Under the pieces are notes generated by a model. It was given only the letters and a program-made list of their open reading frames with translations, was not told where the DNA came from and did no database searches. A stretch of 29,967 bases of DNA from IMG/VR virus record IMGVR_UViG_3300034167_000091, positions 1 through 29,967 of that record; one strand, 5' to 3'. The translations under genes were made by a program, and so were the position numbers. Positions within the stretch are counted from its first letter, which is position 1; each line of letters begins with the position of its first letter. Shown here piece by piece: positions 15,965 through 23,271 of the stretch. The DNA comes from a virus.

Positions 15965-15987
15965 AAGCGATTAATTTTATAGTGTTT

Positions 15988-16017
15988 AAAAAAGAGTGGA
16001 TGTTTTACCACCCACCC
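15988..16017 (-). terminator. Intrinsic terminator or attenuator before the protease gene
   Basis: In minus-strand RNA, GGGUGGGUG pairs with CAUCCACUC (9 bp, two G-U) around the loop GUAAAA, followed by six U (15988-15993). The G-U pairs would be mismatches on the plus strand. It lies between the head morphogenesis stop (16069) and the protease ATG, and about 20 nt downstream of the start point expected from the promoter at 16045. Confidence 0.8.
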
Positions 16018-16044
16018 TAAAACCAAAACACCAAACTATGTATA

Positions 16045-16068
16045 CAAAGATACTAACTTTTTTAGCAA
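16045..16068 (-). promoter_or_regulatory. Promoter with CTAA-N5-TTAG palindrome, before the protease-capsid unit
   Basis: The minus strand reads TTGCTAAAA, AAG, TTAGTA, TCTTTG: -7 box TATCTTTG at 16045-16052, palindrome at 16053-16065, TTG at the far end. It begins right after the stop codon of the head morphogenesis gene. Compared with the element at 13288 it has the same length and differs at only a few positions. Confidence 0.65.
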
Positions 16069-16848
16069 TTATTTATAAATGATATTATTTTCCTTATCTA
16101 ACTTTGCTTTTGTAAGCATTGTGCATTTGCAATTTGCATTATTTTCTATTCCACCTGCTGGGTCTCCTGGATGTTTCATCATTCTACCATCAGCGTTAAA
16201 CTTCTTATCCAAATCAATAGTTTTACCACTTAAAGCTATGTGCCAATCTCTCGGCATCTTTGGATGGTCGTGTAACCAGGTCTTCTCCATTTCAATAGGT
16301 AGTATTTCACTTTGAGTATATTTAGCAGCATTTGTAATCATTACTGATTCAGTTCTTGCTATAAGCCTCGCCCTTGTTTTGGTCATTCCTACTTCTTTAA
16401 TCAATCTTTTTTCTGCACCTCTAAAGCCTTCGTTATTTTCTAACGCTCTTTGGAATGCTGTTTGTATTCTTTTAAGACTTGTATCGTTAATGTCTTTAAT
16501 GTGCTGACCGCCTATGGTGTTAAAGTAATCTTTTAAAGCTGCATCCATTATAGGATTTTCAAAGCCTACTCCTATTGTCGCTTCGGGAGGTAAATTAGCT
16601 TTAAGCCATTTAACATAGCCTCGTGATTGTTTATTCCAAGCAGTATTATAGAAAGTTTGCATTGCCGTTGCAATAGGAACTCCTGTGTAAAGCATTCCAG
16701 CAATAGAATTAGTAAACGCAACCGATTCCGATTCGTTTAAAGCATCTATAATAGGCTGAATAGATTGTTTTAACGCTTTAGAGAACAAACGATAGCCGTA
16801 AGTCTCTAAATACTTTTGTAGGTTAGTGTCAAATTCTTCTTGTGTCAT
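16069..16848 (-). CDS. Head morphogenesis protein (SPP1 gp7/Mu gpF-like)
   Basis: 259 aa. LKRIQTAFQRALENNEGFRGAEKRLIKEVGMTKTRARLIARTESVMITNAAKYTQSE is the diagnostic helical core of the family (RLIARTE). The C-terminus has the usual metal-site-like segment: TWLHDHPKMPRDWHIALSG, then GDPAGGIENNANCKCTML. Members are minor head proteins tied to the portal and to correct head assembly or DNA delivery. The ATG overlaps the portal stop by one base. Confidence 0.88.
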   Translation of the reverse strand: MTQEEFDTNLQKYLETYGYRLFSKALKQSIQPIIDALNESESVAFTNSIAGMLYTGVPIATAMQTFYNTAWNKQSRGYVKWLKANLPPEATIGVGFENPIMDAALKDYFNTIGGQHIKDINDTSLKRIQTAFQRALENNEGFRGAEKRLIKEVGMTKTRARLIARTESVMITNAAKYTQSEILPIEMEKTWLHDHPKMPRDWHIALSGKTIDLDKKFNADGRMMKHPGDPAGGIENNANCKCTMLTKAKLDKENNIIYK

Positions 16849-18173
16849 TATAACGCTTTATCCGCCATTCCTAATTCATCAAGATAGGTTAAGTTTGTAG
16901 GAACTAAAATCCTATCCATATCCGCTTCATCTAATCTATCGTAATTCATTGCATCTCTTTTTTCGTTAGGAGTAATCCACCAAGATTCTTTCATCTGTGC
17001 TACTATCTTCTCCATATCCTTTTGCATTTCAGGAAACGCTTGAACATCGTAGTCAATATAATACTCTACACCATCTCTCAAAGAATAATATAAAGCAACC
17101 TCGTTAAACATACCTTTAATCATATTTAAGATAGGAATAACCGTATTAGTTACCAAACCTTTGTAAGCCATTTCCTTATTGTTATAAGAAGCAGAATCAG
17201 TAGCCATTAAGATAGGGTCTACTCCAAAAACTCTGCATAAAGTATCTCTATCCGCTCCTATTGATTTGATAATTTCAAGGTCTGCTGGACTCATTCCGAT
17301 TTGCTTGTAATCAACAATACCGTTAGTAGCTACAATTCTTTTATAGTTGTCTGCACCTGTTAGCTTTGTGTCTATTTGTTGGTTAATCTTGCTAATTTGC
17401 TCACCATCAAGCATTGCATCCTTATCGCCACTAAATAATAAACCTGCTGCACCGCCATTAATAAATGCTTTAGCTTTTGCTCTTGTACCTTCGTTAGAAC
17501 TTGAAACAGTTTCCCAAGCAGCCATTAAAGGACTCATTCCATAAAGTTGATTCCCACTTACATTGTAATCTGGGTTAAAGAATTTAATATGGTTTACTTC
17601 ATTAACTTTAAATTCTATTTCTTGGTTTCCTATTTGTAGCTTATATGCACTAATAGGGTCAAATGTACCACTACCTATAATTTGTGTAAATTGTGATGGT
17701 AATGGGTAAAGTTTAGTTGGTACTCCTTTGTTTCTACCTACTTCAGGCATAAATTTATAAGAATAAGCGTTACCAGTAATCTCTAAAAAAGAAACTAAAG
17801 ATTCGATATATTCCTGTTGGCTTTGCATTTCGTTAGGTCTTGCAATCAGCTTATTCAAGTCTGTACCTTCTACTTCCGTTAATCCCTTTTTAAGTAAGTT
17901 AAACTTATTATTCTTTGTTCTATTAAAACTCTTTTTGTTCTCTACTTCGTAAACATAGAATGGAACTGAAGCAGCTTTCTTTGCAATCATATTTATAATA
18001 GCAAATACATCGGGATTACCTTGATAGCCATTCCTTACATACGCTCTTGGATTGTTTGGTATGTTAAAGAATATACCATTAAAATAAGAGAATAAAGACT
18101 GGTTGTATTTGTTGCCCGCATCCGAACCTTGAGTAGGTAAGATAGCAGCTTTAATTCGTTGAAAGAAGTTCAT
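16848..18173 (-). CDS. Portal protein, HK97-type
   Basis: About 441 aa from the ATG at 18171-18173 (MNFFQRIKAA); an in-frame TTG two codons upstream is less likely. YQGNPDVFAIINMIAKKAASVPFYVYEV (about 48-75) and NELNKLIARPNEMQSQQEYIESLVSFLEITGNAYSY-like segments are standard for the HK97 portal family, as are KFFNPDYNVSGNQLYGMSPLMAAWE and VFGVDPILMATDSASYNNKEMA. The portal is the dodecameric ring through which DNA is packaged and ejected. It follows the terminase genes. Confidence 0.92.
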   Translation of the reverse strand: MNFFQRIKAAILPTQGSDAGNKYNQSLFSYFNGIFFNIPNNPRAYVRNGYQGNPDVFAIINMIAKKAASVPFYVYEVENKKSFNRTKNNKFNLLKKGLTEVEGTDLNKLIARPNEMQSQQEYIESLVSFLEITGNAYSYKFMPEVGRNKGVPTKLYPLPSQFTQIIGSGTFDPISAYKLQIGNQEIEFKVNEVNHIKFFNPDYNVSGNQLYGMSPLMAAWETVSSSNEGTRAKAKAFINGGAAGLLFSGDKDAMLDGEQISKINQQIDTKLTGADNYKRIVATNGIVDYKQIGMSPADLEIIKSIGADRDTLCRVFGVDPILMATDSASYNNKEMAYKGLVTNTVIPILNMIKGMFNEVALYYSLRDGVEYYIDYDVQAFPEMQKDMEKIVAQMKESWWITPNEKRDAMNYDRLDEADMDRILVPTNLTYLDELGMADKAL

Positions 18174-18188
18174 AAGCAATTATTTTTA

Positions 18189-18212
18189 CAAATTTACGAT
18201 AAATTTAGATAA
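18189..18212 (-). promoter_or_regulatory. Promoter candidate before the portal gene
   Basis: TAAATTTG on the minus strand (18189-18196) is a perfect TAnnTTTG box, 15 nt before the portal ATG, preceded by CTAAATTTATCG and a TT 24 nt from the box end. It closely resembles the element at 8483 (shared CTAAAT and ATCGTAAATTTGTA). Confidence 0.45.
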
Positions 18213-18215
18213 CTT

Positions 18216-19520
18216 TTACATTACAACAAAGTCAAACTTCTTTAGTTCAAACCACATCCGCATCATTAAGGCATCACTTATATCGGGACTTCTACCTAAA
18301 TGTTCTTTTACTTTGTCTTTAGGTAGCACCGCAAGTTTACCATCCTTATCAGCGTTATGCCTTTGCACCCACTCTAACTCTTCGGTCAATTCCTTTTTGA
18401 TTGTTACATCTTCGGTTATAACCCACACTCCAGCTTCATTGATTAACTCTGCAAGTTTGTAGTAGCATTCCGATTTTAAGTTTATATAGTTACCCGTTAA
18501 TGCTTTGCTATTATTAACAAATCCTTTAAAGCCATAGTCGACCACACCCGAGCCGACCCCATCTTCATCGCAGATAATTTGAGAATAAGGAATGGAATGC
18601 TTTTTTGCCAGGTGCTTAATGTATGCTGCTACTTCGTTGGTTGCCTTATTGGACAACTTATGTATTTCAATTACCCTAAAGCCTGACCAAACCATTATCA
18701 AAGTTTTATCCTTACCGAATCGTGCAATATCCGCAGAGATATAACCTTTACCATTTGGAATATGCTCATTAGTAAATAAGTCAATTATCTTATCATACTG
18801 TATTAAAGCGTTGTCATTGTCATCGTATTCCCAGTTACCAAATAATAAACGCTCCTTACTAAACTTATCTAACGATTGCAGGGACTGAATGTAATGCTCT
18901 GAAATATAAGGATTGTCCTGTATTAAAGATTGAATAAAGGCTTTGCTCTCGCTTATCGTACCATCCTTTGTAGGCTTATAAAAGTTATTATAAACATATC
19001 CTTTTGCAGGGTTACAAGTGCCGAGCATCTTTGGTATTATTTTAAATTCCGTTAGCTTGTATCTAATCCTTGACTTAACTATGTTCCAGGCTTTTTCTGT
19101 TATTTGATTGCACTCATCTATGAATGCTCCAGAAATTTCAAGTGAACCTAATTCATCAAAATTTACATCCGAAGGATATTGGAATAAATCTTTTAGGTAA
19201 ATAGCTGAACCATTTGAGAATGTAATTATATTGGATTGAGCGTTATAAATGTAGTGTTGCCCTGACTTAATACCTTGCAGTTTACATACATCGTAGAATG
19301 AATTTAAGGTAGTATCTTTTAAAGTCTTAAGGACTGCTCTACCCATTAGCCATCTTGAGCCTGGATATTTTAAGCAGCATTTGATAATCCAATAAACACC
19401 AAGTGCTGATTTGCCTCCTGCTACACCACCTCCAAATATAACCTCGCTTGTTTTGTTGTCTTCTAATCTATCGAGTGCTTTAGTCTGCTTCTTCGTTAGT
19501 ATCATAGGTTTTAGTTTCAT
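18216..19520 (-). CDS. terL: Terminase large subunit
   Basis: 434 aa. ATPase: Walker A FGGGVAGGKS (29-38, Lys37) and Walker B GAFIDEC (Asp135, Glu136). Nuclease: SADIARFGKDK (Asp264), IICDEDGVGSG (Asp318/Asp320) and SPDISDAL (Asp413/Asp416), the RNase H-like acidic cluster. It cuts concatemeric DNA and pumps it into the prohead through the portal. A possible alternative start is the Met at residue 6. The 5' end overlaps the small terminase by 41 nt, unusually long, which would favour the internal Met. Confidence 0.95.
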   Translation of the reverse strand: MKLKPMILTKKQTKALDRLEDNKTSEVIFGGGVAGGKSALGVYWIIKCCLKYPGSRWLMGRAVLKTLKDTTLNSFYDVCKLQGIKSGQHYIYNAQSNIITFSNGSAIYLKDLFQYPSDVNFDELGSLEISGAFIDECNQITEKAWNIVKSRIRYKLTEFKIIPKMLGTCNPAKGYVYNNFYKPTKDGTISESKAFIQSLIQDNPYISEHYIQSLQSLDKFSKERLLFGNWEYDDNDNALIQYDKIIDLFTNEHIPNGKGYISADIARFGKDKTLIMVWSGFRVIEIHKLSNKATNEVAAYIKHLAKKHSIPYSQIICDEDGVGSGVVDYGFKGFVNNSKALTGNYINLKSECYYKLAELINEAGVWVITEDVTIKKELTEELEWVQRHNADKDGKLAVLPKDKVKEHLGRSPDISDALMMRMWFELKKFDFVVM

Positions 19521-19848
19521 TGAAAGTAATACCTAAATCCATACCGCCTGTATGTTTTAAAGTAGTACCTAATCTTTCGGCTTCTTCAGGTGTGCCGATT
19601 AACTTATATAATCCCATCTGTAAAGTAGGGTTTTCGCTTTTATACCACTTTGAACGCATTGATGTTTTAATCTCTACTTTGTTTTTTTCAAGTGCTTCTT
19701 TTATTGAGTGGAATTCGTGCAATTTATGGTTGTAAAATGTAGTCTTATCGCAAGGTAAAAACGCTACAACATCCTCAATAAAGAACAATTTGTGCTTATC
19801 TATTGCCTCTAAAGACTTCTTCTCTAATTCCTCTGTTTTATATGCCAT
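19480..19848 (-). CDS. terS: Terminase small subunit
   Basis: 122 aa, placed directly before the large subunit. DVVAFLPCDKTTFYNHKLHEFHSIKEALEKNK (about 26-57) is an HTH-like DNA-binding segment, followed by helices (KTSMRSKWYKSENPTLQMGLYKLIGTPEEAERLG) that look like the oligomerisation region. The C-terminus is acidic (DTNEEAD). The family recognises the packaging site and loads TerL. The ATG overlaps the methyltransferase gene end by 11 nt. Confidence 0.8.
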   Translation of the reverse strand: MAYKTEELEKKSLEAIDKHKLFFIEDVVAFLPCDKTTFYNHKLHEFHSIKEALEKNKVEIKTSMRSKWYKSENPTLQMGLYKLIGTPEEAERLGTTLKHTGGMDLGITFNETKTYDTNEEAD

Positions 19849-21034
19849 AATCTACTCCGTTCCTTTTAATTTTTATTGTTGGGTCAAGTTTACGCATTCG
19901 GTCTATTATTACCTGGCAATACTTTGGGTCTAATTCAATACCGTAGCATTTACGATTTAATTGATGTGCTGCTACCATTGTTGTTCCTCCACCTAAATAT
20001 AAATCAGCAACTAAATCATTATGCTTACCCCATTTATTAAAAAACCAATGCGCTAATAATGTAGGCTTTTGTGTTGGATGTAATCTCTTTTTAGTATCTT
20101 CTTTTTCCATACCAAATATTCCAGCCCATTTAATTCTTGCTATTTCTCTTTTATGTTTTGTCTTTGACCAACACAACTCAAATGTGCTTCCATACATTTT
20201 ATCTGAACTTTTATCTTCTTCAATATCATCATTTCCATTTGCCCTTTTATCCCATACAATCCAGCTACCTTCATTTTTATTAGGGATTAGCTCTGCAAAG
20301 TAATCAGACCCCCATATAAATATTTCTTTACAATCATTAAATATTGAAAATATAGTATTAATTAATTCAGGTTTAAAATCATCATTATCTCCAATTACAT
20401 TAGAATATTTATTACCACCTTTACTTCCTTTAAATTTACTATCCATATCTGAATAATCAGCATTTAAAAACATACCATAAGGAGGGTCAGTAAATACCAT
20501 ATCAGCCTTCTGTCCGTTCATTAATAAAGCCACTTGGTCGCTATCCGTACTATCTCCGCAAAGCAAACGATGCTCTCCTATTTCAAATAAATCCCCTAAT
20601 ACTATATCTGTTTCTATTCCGCCTTCAGGTGTTTCAAAGTCATCTTCTTCAGCTTCTAATTCTTTACCAAAATCTGGTACATCTAATCCCCAAGCATCAA
20701 GTTCTTCAGCATCCCACTCGTTAGCCAACATATTCCAATCCCATTCGCCACCGCTTACATTATCCTTGATAATAAACTGCTTTTGTTCTTGCTCTGTCAA
20801 ATCGGTAACTTTAATAATTGGCACTTCTTTTAATCCAGCGTGAATACAAGCCTTTAATCTCATATTACCACCCAAGACTATCATATCATCGTTTACAACA
20901 ATAGGTCTTATTTCAAGCATCTTTGGAAACTCCTTAATTGATGCTACTAATTTTGCAAACTTATCATCCTTTATAATTCTTGGATTATTAGGGTTTGACT
21001 TTACTAATTTAATGCTTACTAATTCGGTTTTCAT
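19838..21034 (-). CDS. ParB-like domain fused to a DNA methyltransferase
   Basis: 398 aa. Residues 1-90 are a ParB/Srx-type domain (NPNNPR at 14-19, IVLGGNMRLKA at 52-62). Residues 145-390 are a class beta N6-adenine/N4-cytosine methyltransferase: DPPY at 183-186 precedes the SAM-binding motif, here DLYLGGGTT at 344-352 in place of the usual DPFxGxGTT. LHPTQKP before motif I is typical. No restriction partner lies nearby, so it is an orphan enzyme, probably protecting phage DNA or marking it for packaging. A promoter box ends 4 nt before its ATG. Confidence 0.9.
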   Translation of the reverse strand: MKTELVSIKLVKSNPNNPRIIKDDKFAKLVASIKEFPKMLEIRPIVVNDDMIVLGGNMRLKACIHAGLKEVPIIKVTDLTEQEQKQFIIKDNVSGGEWDWNMLANEWDAEELDAWGLDVPDFGKELEAEEDDFETPEGGIETDIVLGDLFEIGEHRLLCGDSTDSDQVALLMNGQKADMVFTDPPYGMFLNADYSDMDSKFKGSKGGNKYSNVIGDNDDFKPELINTIFSIFNDCKEIFIWGSDYFAELIPNKNEGSWIVWDKRANGNDDIEEDKSSDKMYGSTFELCWSKTKHKREIARIKWAGIFGMEKEDTKKRLHPTQKPTLLAHWFFNKWGKHNDLVADLYLGGGTTMVAAHQLNRKCYGIELDPKYCQVIIDRMRKLDPTIKIKRNGVDYGI

Positions 21035-21038
21035 TTTA

Positions 21039-21062
21039 CAAAGGTAATATATTTTTATAATT
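21039..21062 (-). promoter_or_regulatory. Promoter candidate directly before the methyltransferase gene
   Basis: TACCTTTG on the minus strand (21039-21046) matches TAnnTTTG and is followed by TAAA and then the ATG. The upstream stretch TTATAAAAATATAT is A/T-rich, without a clear TTG. Box-to-ATG spacing equals that at 8483 and 13288. Confidence 0.45.
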
Positions 21063-21435
21063 CAGCTACTTTTTGCGTGTACAGGTCAATTAAGTCTTGA
21101 TAGTCAGCTTTGCCCATCTTCTTTGTTTGATGCCTTTTGTGTTCAAGAAAATCCATTCCGCCTTTACCTATTTCTTTTTCCAGTCTTTTATAATATTCGA
21201 TATAATTGCCTTTTTGAGCAATATTACAACCGTAGCACTGTGGTCTGCAGTTTTGTTCATCATATCTTAAACTTAAAATACCTCTCGAATAAAAATGACC
21301 ATTTTGTATTTTTTTGTAAGGCATTACCTTGTCGCAAGTAAAGCACTTAACATCTAAATTCTCATCAGCGTACTTTAAACGAATATAAGTTGAGAATATC
21401 GCATCTGCTTTTTTCTTTAAGATTGTTGTACTCAT
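21055..21435 (-). CDS. ninG: NinG-like recombination nuclease (lambda Rap family)
   Basis: 126 aa. The treble-clef zinc site is visible: C31-x2-C34 (CFTC), NGHFYSRG with His47, then C63, C67 and C70 (NCRPQCYGC). This is the lambda NinG/Rap family of Holliday-junction and branched-DNA nucleases acting with phage recombination. The protein is shorter than lambda NinG and lacks its long N-terminal part. It follows two small membrane protein genes and precedes the methyltransferase. Confidence 0.82.
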   Translation of the reverse strand: MSTTILKKKADAIFSTYIRLKYADENLDVKCFTCDKVMPYKKIQNGHFYSRGILSLRYDEQNCRPQCYGCNIAQKGNYIEYYKRLEKEIGKGGMDFLEHKRHQTKKMGKADYQDLIDLYTQKVAEL

Positions 21436-21442
21436 AGCTTAT

Positions 21443-21535
21443 TTATTTCTTCTTTAACTTCTTGTTAATAATCCATATCCATACAAAAACATTCAAAATT
21501 GTACTTGCAATCCAATAAATAATTAATAGTGTCAT
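21443..21535 (-). CDS. 30-aa single-span membrane peptide
   Basis: ATG at 21533-21535, TAA at 21443-21445. The peptide starts MTLLIIYWIASTILNVFVWI and ends WIINKKLKKK: one hydrophobic helix with a basic, cytoplasmic-type tail. The ATG overlaps the stop of the 120-aa membrane protein as ATGA, a strong sign of coupled translation. Function unknown. It could be a partner subunit of the upstream membrane protein. Confidence 0.6.
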   Translation of the reverse strand: MTLLIIYWIASTILNVFVWIWIINKKLKKK

Positions 21536-21894
21536 TTTAAAAGTATTTTAGTGTAAAACATCTCAAAAACTACTCCCCAAATAATAGAGAATAGAATTAT
21601 ATCAAAATAACCAAAGATAGGTTTGTAAGTTACAATAGCTAAAGAAATAAAAAGTAACATCAAGGCTTTAAATAAGTGCCAGCCATCCGTTAAAAACGAA
21701 AGCATAGTTGAAGATAAAAAAAACTTCTCGCCATTTTCTTTTTCGCCCCACTGCCATTTATTACGCCAAGACATATTCCAATCCCAAAACTGACGATTCT
21801 TAAAGTTTCCAAATATGGAAATATAGTACCTGGTACTTAATGTGTCCATTACTGAATTACAGAATGCTGCTAATATTACAAAGATTAAACTCAT
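21532..21894 (-). CDS. Integral membrane protein, about three TM segments
   Basis: 120 aa. Hydrophobic stretches lie at about 2-19 (SLIFVILAAFCNSVMDTL), 74-92 (FKALMLLFISLAIVTY) and 96-116 (FDIILFSIIWGVVFEMFY). Between the first two lies an aromatic loop (FWDWNMSWRNKWQWGEKENG). Similar W-rich membrane proteins occur in Bacteroidota, but I cannot assign a function. Superinfection exclusion or a membrane modification role is speculation. A 188-nt leader with two inverted repeats precedes it. Confidence 0.7.
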   Translation of the reverse strand: MSLIFVILAAFCNSVMDTLSTRYYISIFGNFKNRQFWDWNMSWRNKWQWGEKENGEKFFLSSTMLSFLTDGWHLFKALMLLFISLAIVTYKPIFGYFDIILFSIIWGVVFEMFYTKILLK

Positions 21895-21919
21895 AAGTTG
21901 TCATTAAAGTTACAAAAGT

Positions 21920-21932
21920 TCCCATTTTGGGA
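21920..21932. terminator. Weak terminator-like hairpin upstream of the membrane protein gene
   Basis: TCCCA-TTT-TGGGA forms a 5-bp stem with a 3-nt loop, flanked by AAAA on one side and TTTTT on the other (plus-strand sense). On the minus strand the tail is ACTTTTG, so termination there would be weak. It could end the early transcript before the 120-aa gene or act as an operator. Confidence 0.35.
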
Positions 21933-21971
21933 TTTTTAAAGCTCATTATTCGTATAAATGCGTATCAATAC

Positions 21972-21987
21972 GGCTCACTTTTGAGCT
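21972..21987. repeat. Inverted repeat GGCTCA-CTTT-TGAGCT
   Basis: A 6-bp stem (five Watson-Crick pairs and one G-T pair) with a 4-base loop, in the 188-nt gap between the 143-aa gene and the 120-aa membrane protein gene. It has no run of U after it on the minus strand, so it is more likely an operator or RNA hairpin than a terminator. Confidence 0.4.
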
Positions 21988-22082
21988 ACAAATGTTATTT
22001 TTTCCACTATAACGCTAAAATTAGATATTATTTTCCATTATTAGTCAATCTAAAGGCTTACATTTTTCTTTTGTTTGTCATA

Positions 22083-22514
22083 TTATAGCTTACCTCCAAA
22101 TATTTCTTTGTAGTATTGTTTAAAATTATCTGTTTTACCAAATAAACCATCATCCCAAGCATCTTTCATTTGCTCCTTCTCCATTTCTTTGGCTTGTCTT
22201 ACAACCTCTGCTGCAATTGTTAAATTTTCCCTACTTATTAATTTATCTATATCTAATTCTGTTAATAAAAAGTCTAATGCCGTTTGCTTTTCCATTTTGT
22301 TAAATGTTTGTTGCCCTTTTAAAAATTCTCGCAAACCATCAACAACTTCTTTGTCATTTTCTACAAGTTTGCCATTTACAAAAATATCTCCGTTTTCACA
22401 AAATCTTAAAAGTTCTTTTGTCCCATTATTTTTTAAAAAAACAACATTTTGTTCTGATATTAATAATGGAGCTGTCATAAGATTTGTTTTACTTTTAGTG
22501 TTAAATGTTTTCAT
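22083..22514 (-). CDS. 143-aa protein of unknown function
   Basis: The N-terminal part (about 18-68) is beta-like, PLLISEQNVVFLKNNGTKELLRFCENGDIFVNGKLVEND, with an F/ENGDIFVNGK hairpin common in small Bacteroidota phage proteins. The C-terminal part is helical and ends EKEQMKDAWDDGLFGKTDNFKQYYKEIFGGKL, also a recurrent ending in this group. No enzyme motif is visible. It follows the 63-aa gene by 23 nt. Function unknown. Confidence 0.7.
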   Translation of the reverse strand: MKTFNTKSKTNLMTAPLLISEQNVVFLKNNGTKELLRFCENGDIFVNGKLVENDKEVVDGLREFLKGQQTFNKMEKQTALDFLLTELDIDKLISRENLTIAAEVVRQAKEMEKEQMKDAWDDGLFGKTDNFKQYYKEIFGGKL

Positions 22515-22537
22515 TTCCCTTTTGTTTGTTGTTTAAG

Positions 22538-22729
22538 TTATTCTTTTACCCAATAAAAATCTAATAATGTTTTCATTAAAAATCTCTTAATAAAATTCGG
22601 CTTATTATAAGTCGCAAAAGCAGTACAATTATTTTTTGTATTACTTGATAAACAATACCATCCTTTTATTTGTTTAGTTTCTCTAAACTTGGGTAAGCAA
22701 TTAGTTGTTAATGTTTCAGTTGTATTCAT
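22538..22729 (-). CDS. 63-aa protein of unknown function
   Basis: Starts MNTTETLTTNCLPKFRETKQ and contains KGWYCLSSNTKNNCTAFATY and a basic/aromatic end (FIKRFLMKTLLDFYWVKE). The GWY-(C/A)-(L/I)-S motif also occurs in the 72-aa protein at 28339-28557, and both genes are preceded by a related leader element. No family recognised. An imperfect hairpin lies 8-29 nt upstream of the ATG. Confidence 0.55.
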   Translation of the reverse strand: MNTTETLTTNCLPKFRETKQIKGWYCLSSNTKNNCTAFATYNKPNFIKRFLMKTLLDFYWVKE

Positions 22730-22736
22730 AATTTAA

Positions 22737-22773
22737 TTCGGTTTACCTTAAGACCGAAAGGTTTTGGTTTGTT
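22737..22773 (-). promoter_or_regulatory. Leader hairpin and shared motif before the 63-aa gene
   Basis: TTCGGT (22737-22742) pairs with ACCGAA (22753-22758) around a 10-nt loop, just before the 63-aa start codon. Plus-strand words AGACCG (22751-22756) and TTTGGTTTGTT (22763-22773) recur together, without the 6-nt spacer, at 28564-28580 before the 72-aa gene. The rest of the gap 22774-22911 shows no gene. Confidence 0.45.
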
Positions 22774-22911
22774 AATTGTTTTTTTGGTGCTTGTTAAATG
22801 TTTTAGTAAAGTTTCATGCACTTTGTCCAGTTAATTCGTTAAAAAACAATACATTACAACCTTTGTAAATATTGCAGGTGTTAAATCTTATCAATCCCAC
22901 CTTTACATCTT

Positions 22912-23271
22912 TTATAAGTCATCTATCATTTCTAGCGTTTTAACTCTATCAGTCAATTCTGCTATAATTATTTCTGCTTCGTGCCTCAAAGTTAGTAATT
23001 CGTTCCTTAATAAAGAATTTTCTCCTTCTAAATCAGTCATCATCACAAAAGCTAAATTAAGCGTTTCTAAAGCATTAAGATTGTCTTTGTAGGTCTTACT
23101 ATCAATTTTTGTTTTATTAGCCTCTATTAGCTTTATTTGCATCACTAAAAGTAAATCTGCTATCCTAAACAAAGTAGCTTGTCTAAAATCAGTCTTTGGA
23201 ATCCTTTTATCAAGTTCATCCTGTAAAATAGCTTTTAATGGCTCACTTAACTCGTGTAACTTTCTCATCAC
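22912..23271 (-). CDS. 119-aa helical protein of unknown function
   Basis: MMRKLHELSEPLKAILQDELDKRIPKTDFRQATLFRIADLLLVMQ, then KTYKDNLNALETLNLAFVMMTDLEGENSLLRNELLTLRHEAEIIIAELTDRVKTLE: nearly all helix, with a coiled-coil-like C-terminal half. No motif points to an activity. Its start overlaps the previous small gene by 29 nt, in the operon behind the replication ATPase. A structural or partner role in replication is possible but not shown. Confidence 0.65.
   Translation of the reverse strand: MMRKLHELSEPLKAILQDELDKRIPKTDFRQATLFRIADLLLVMQIKLIEANKTKIDSKTYKDNLNALETLNLAFVMMTDLEGENSLLRNELLTLRHEAEIIIAELTDRVKTLEMIDDL

Noticed and set aside
18174-18179. TTG start for the portal protein, giving two extra residues
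   Set aside because: The ATG at 18171-18173 gives the usual portal N-terminus and a normal distance from the promoter box.
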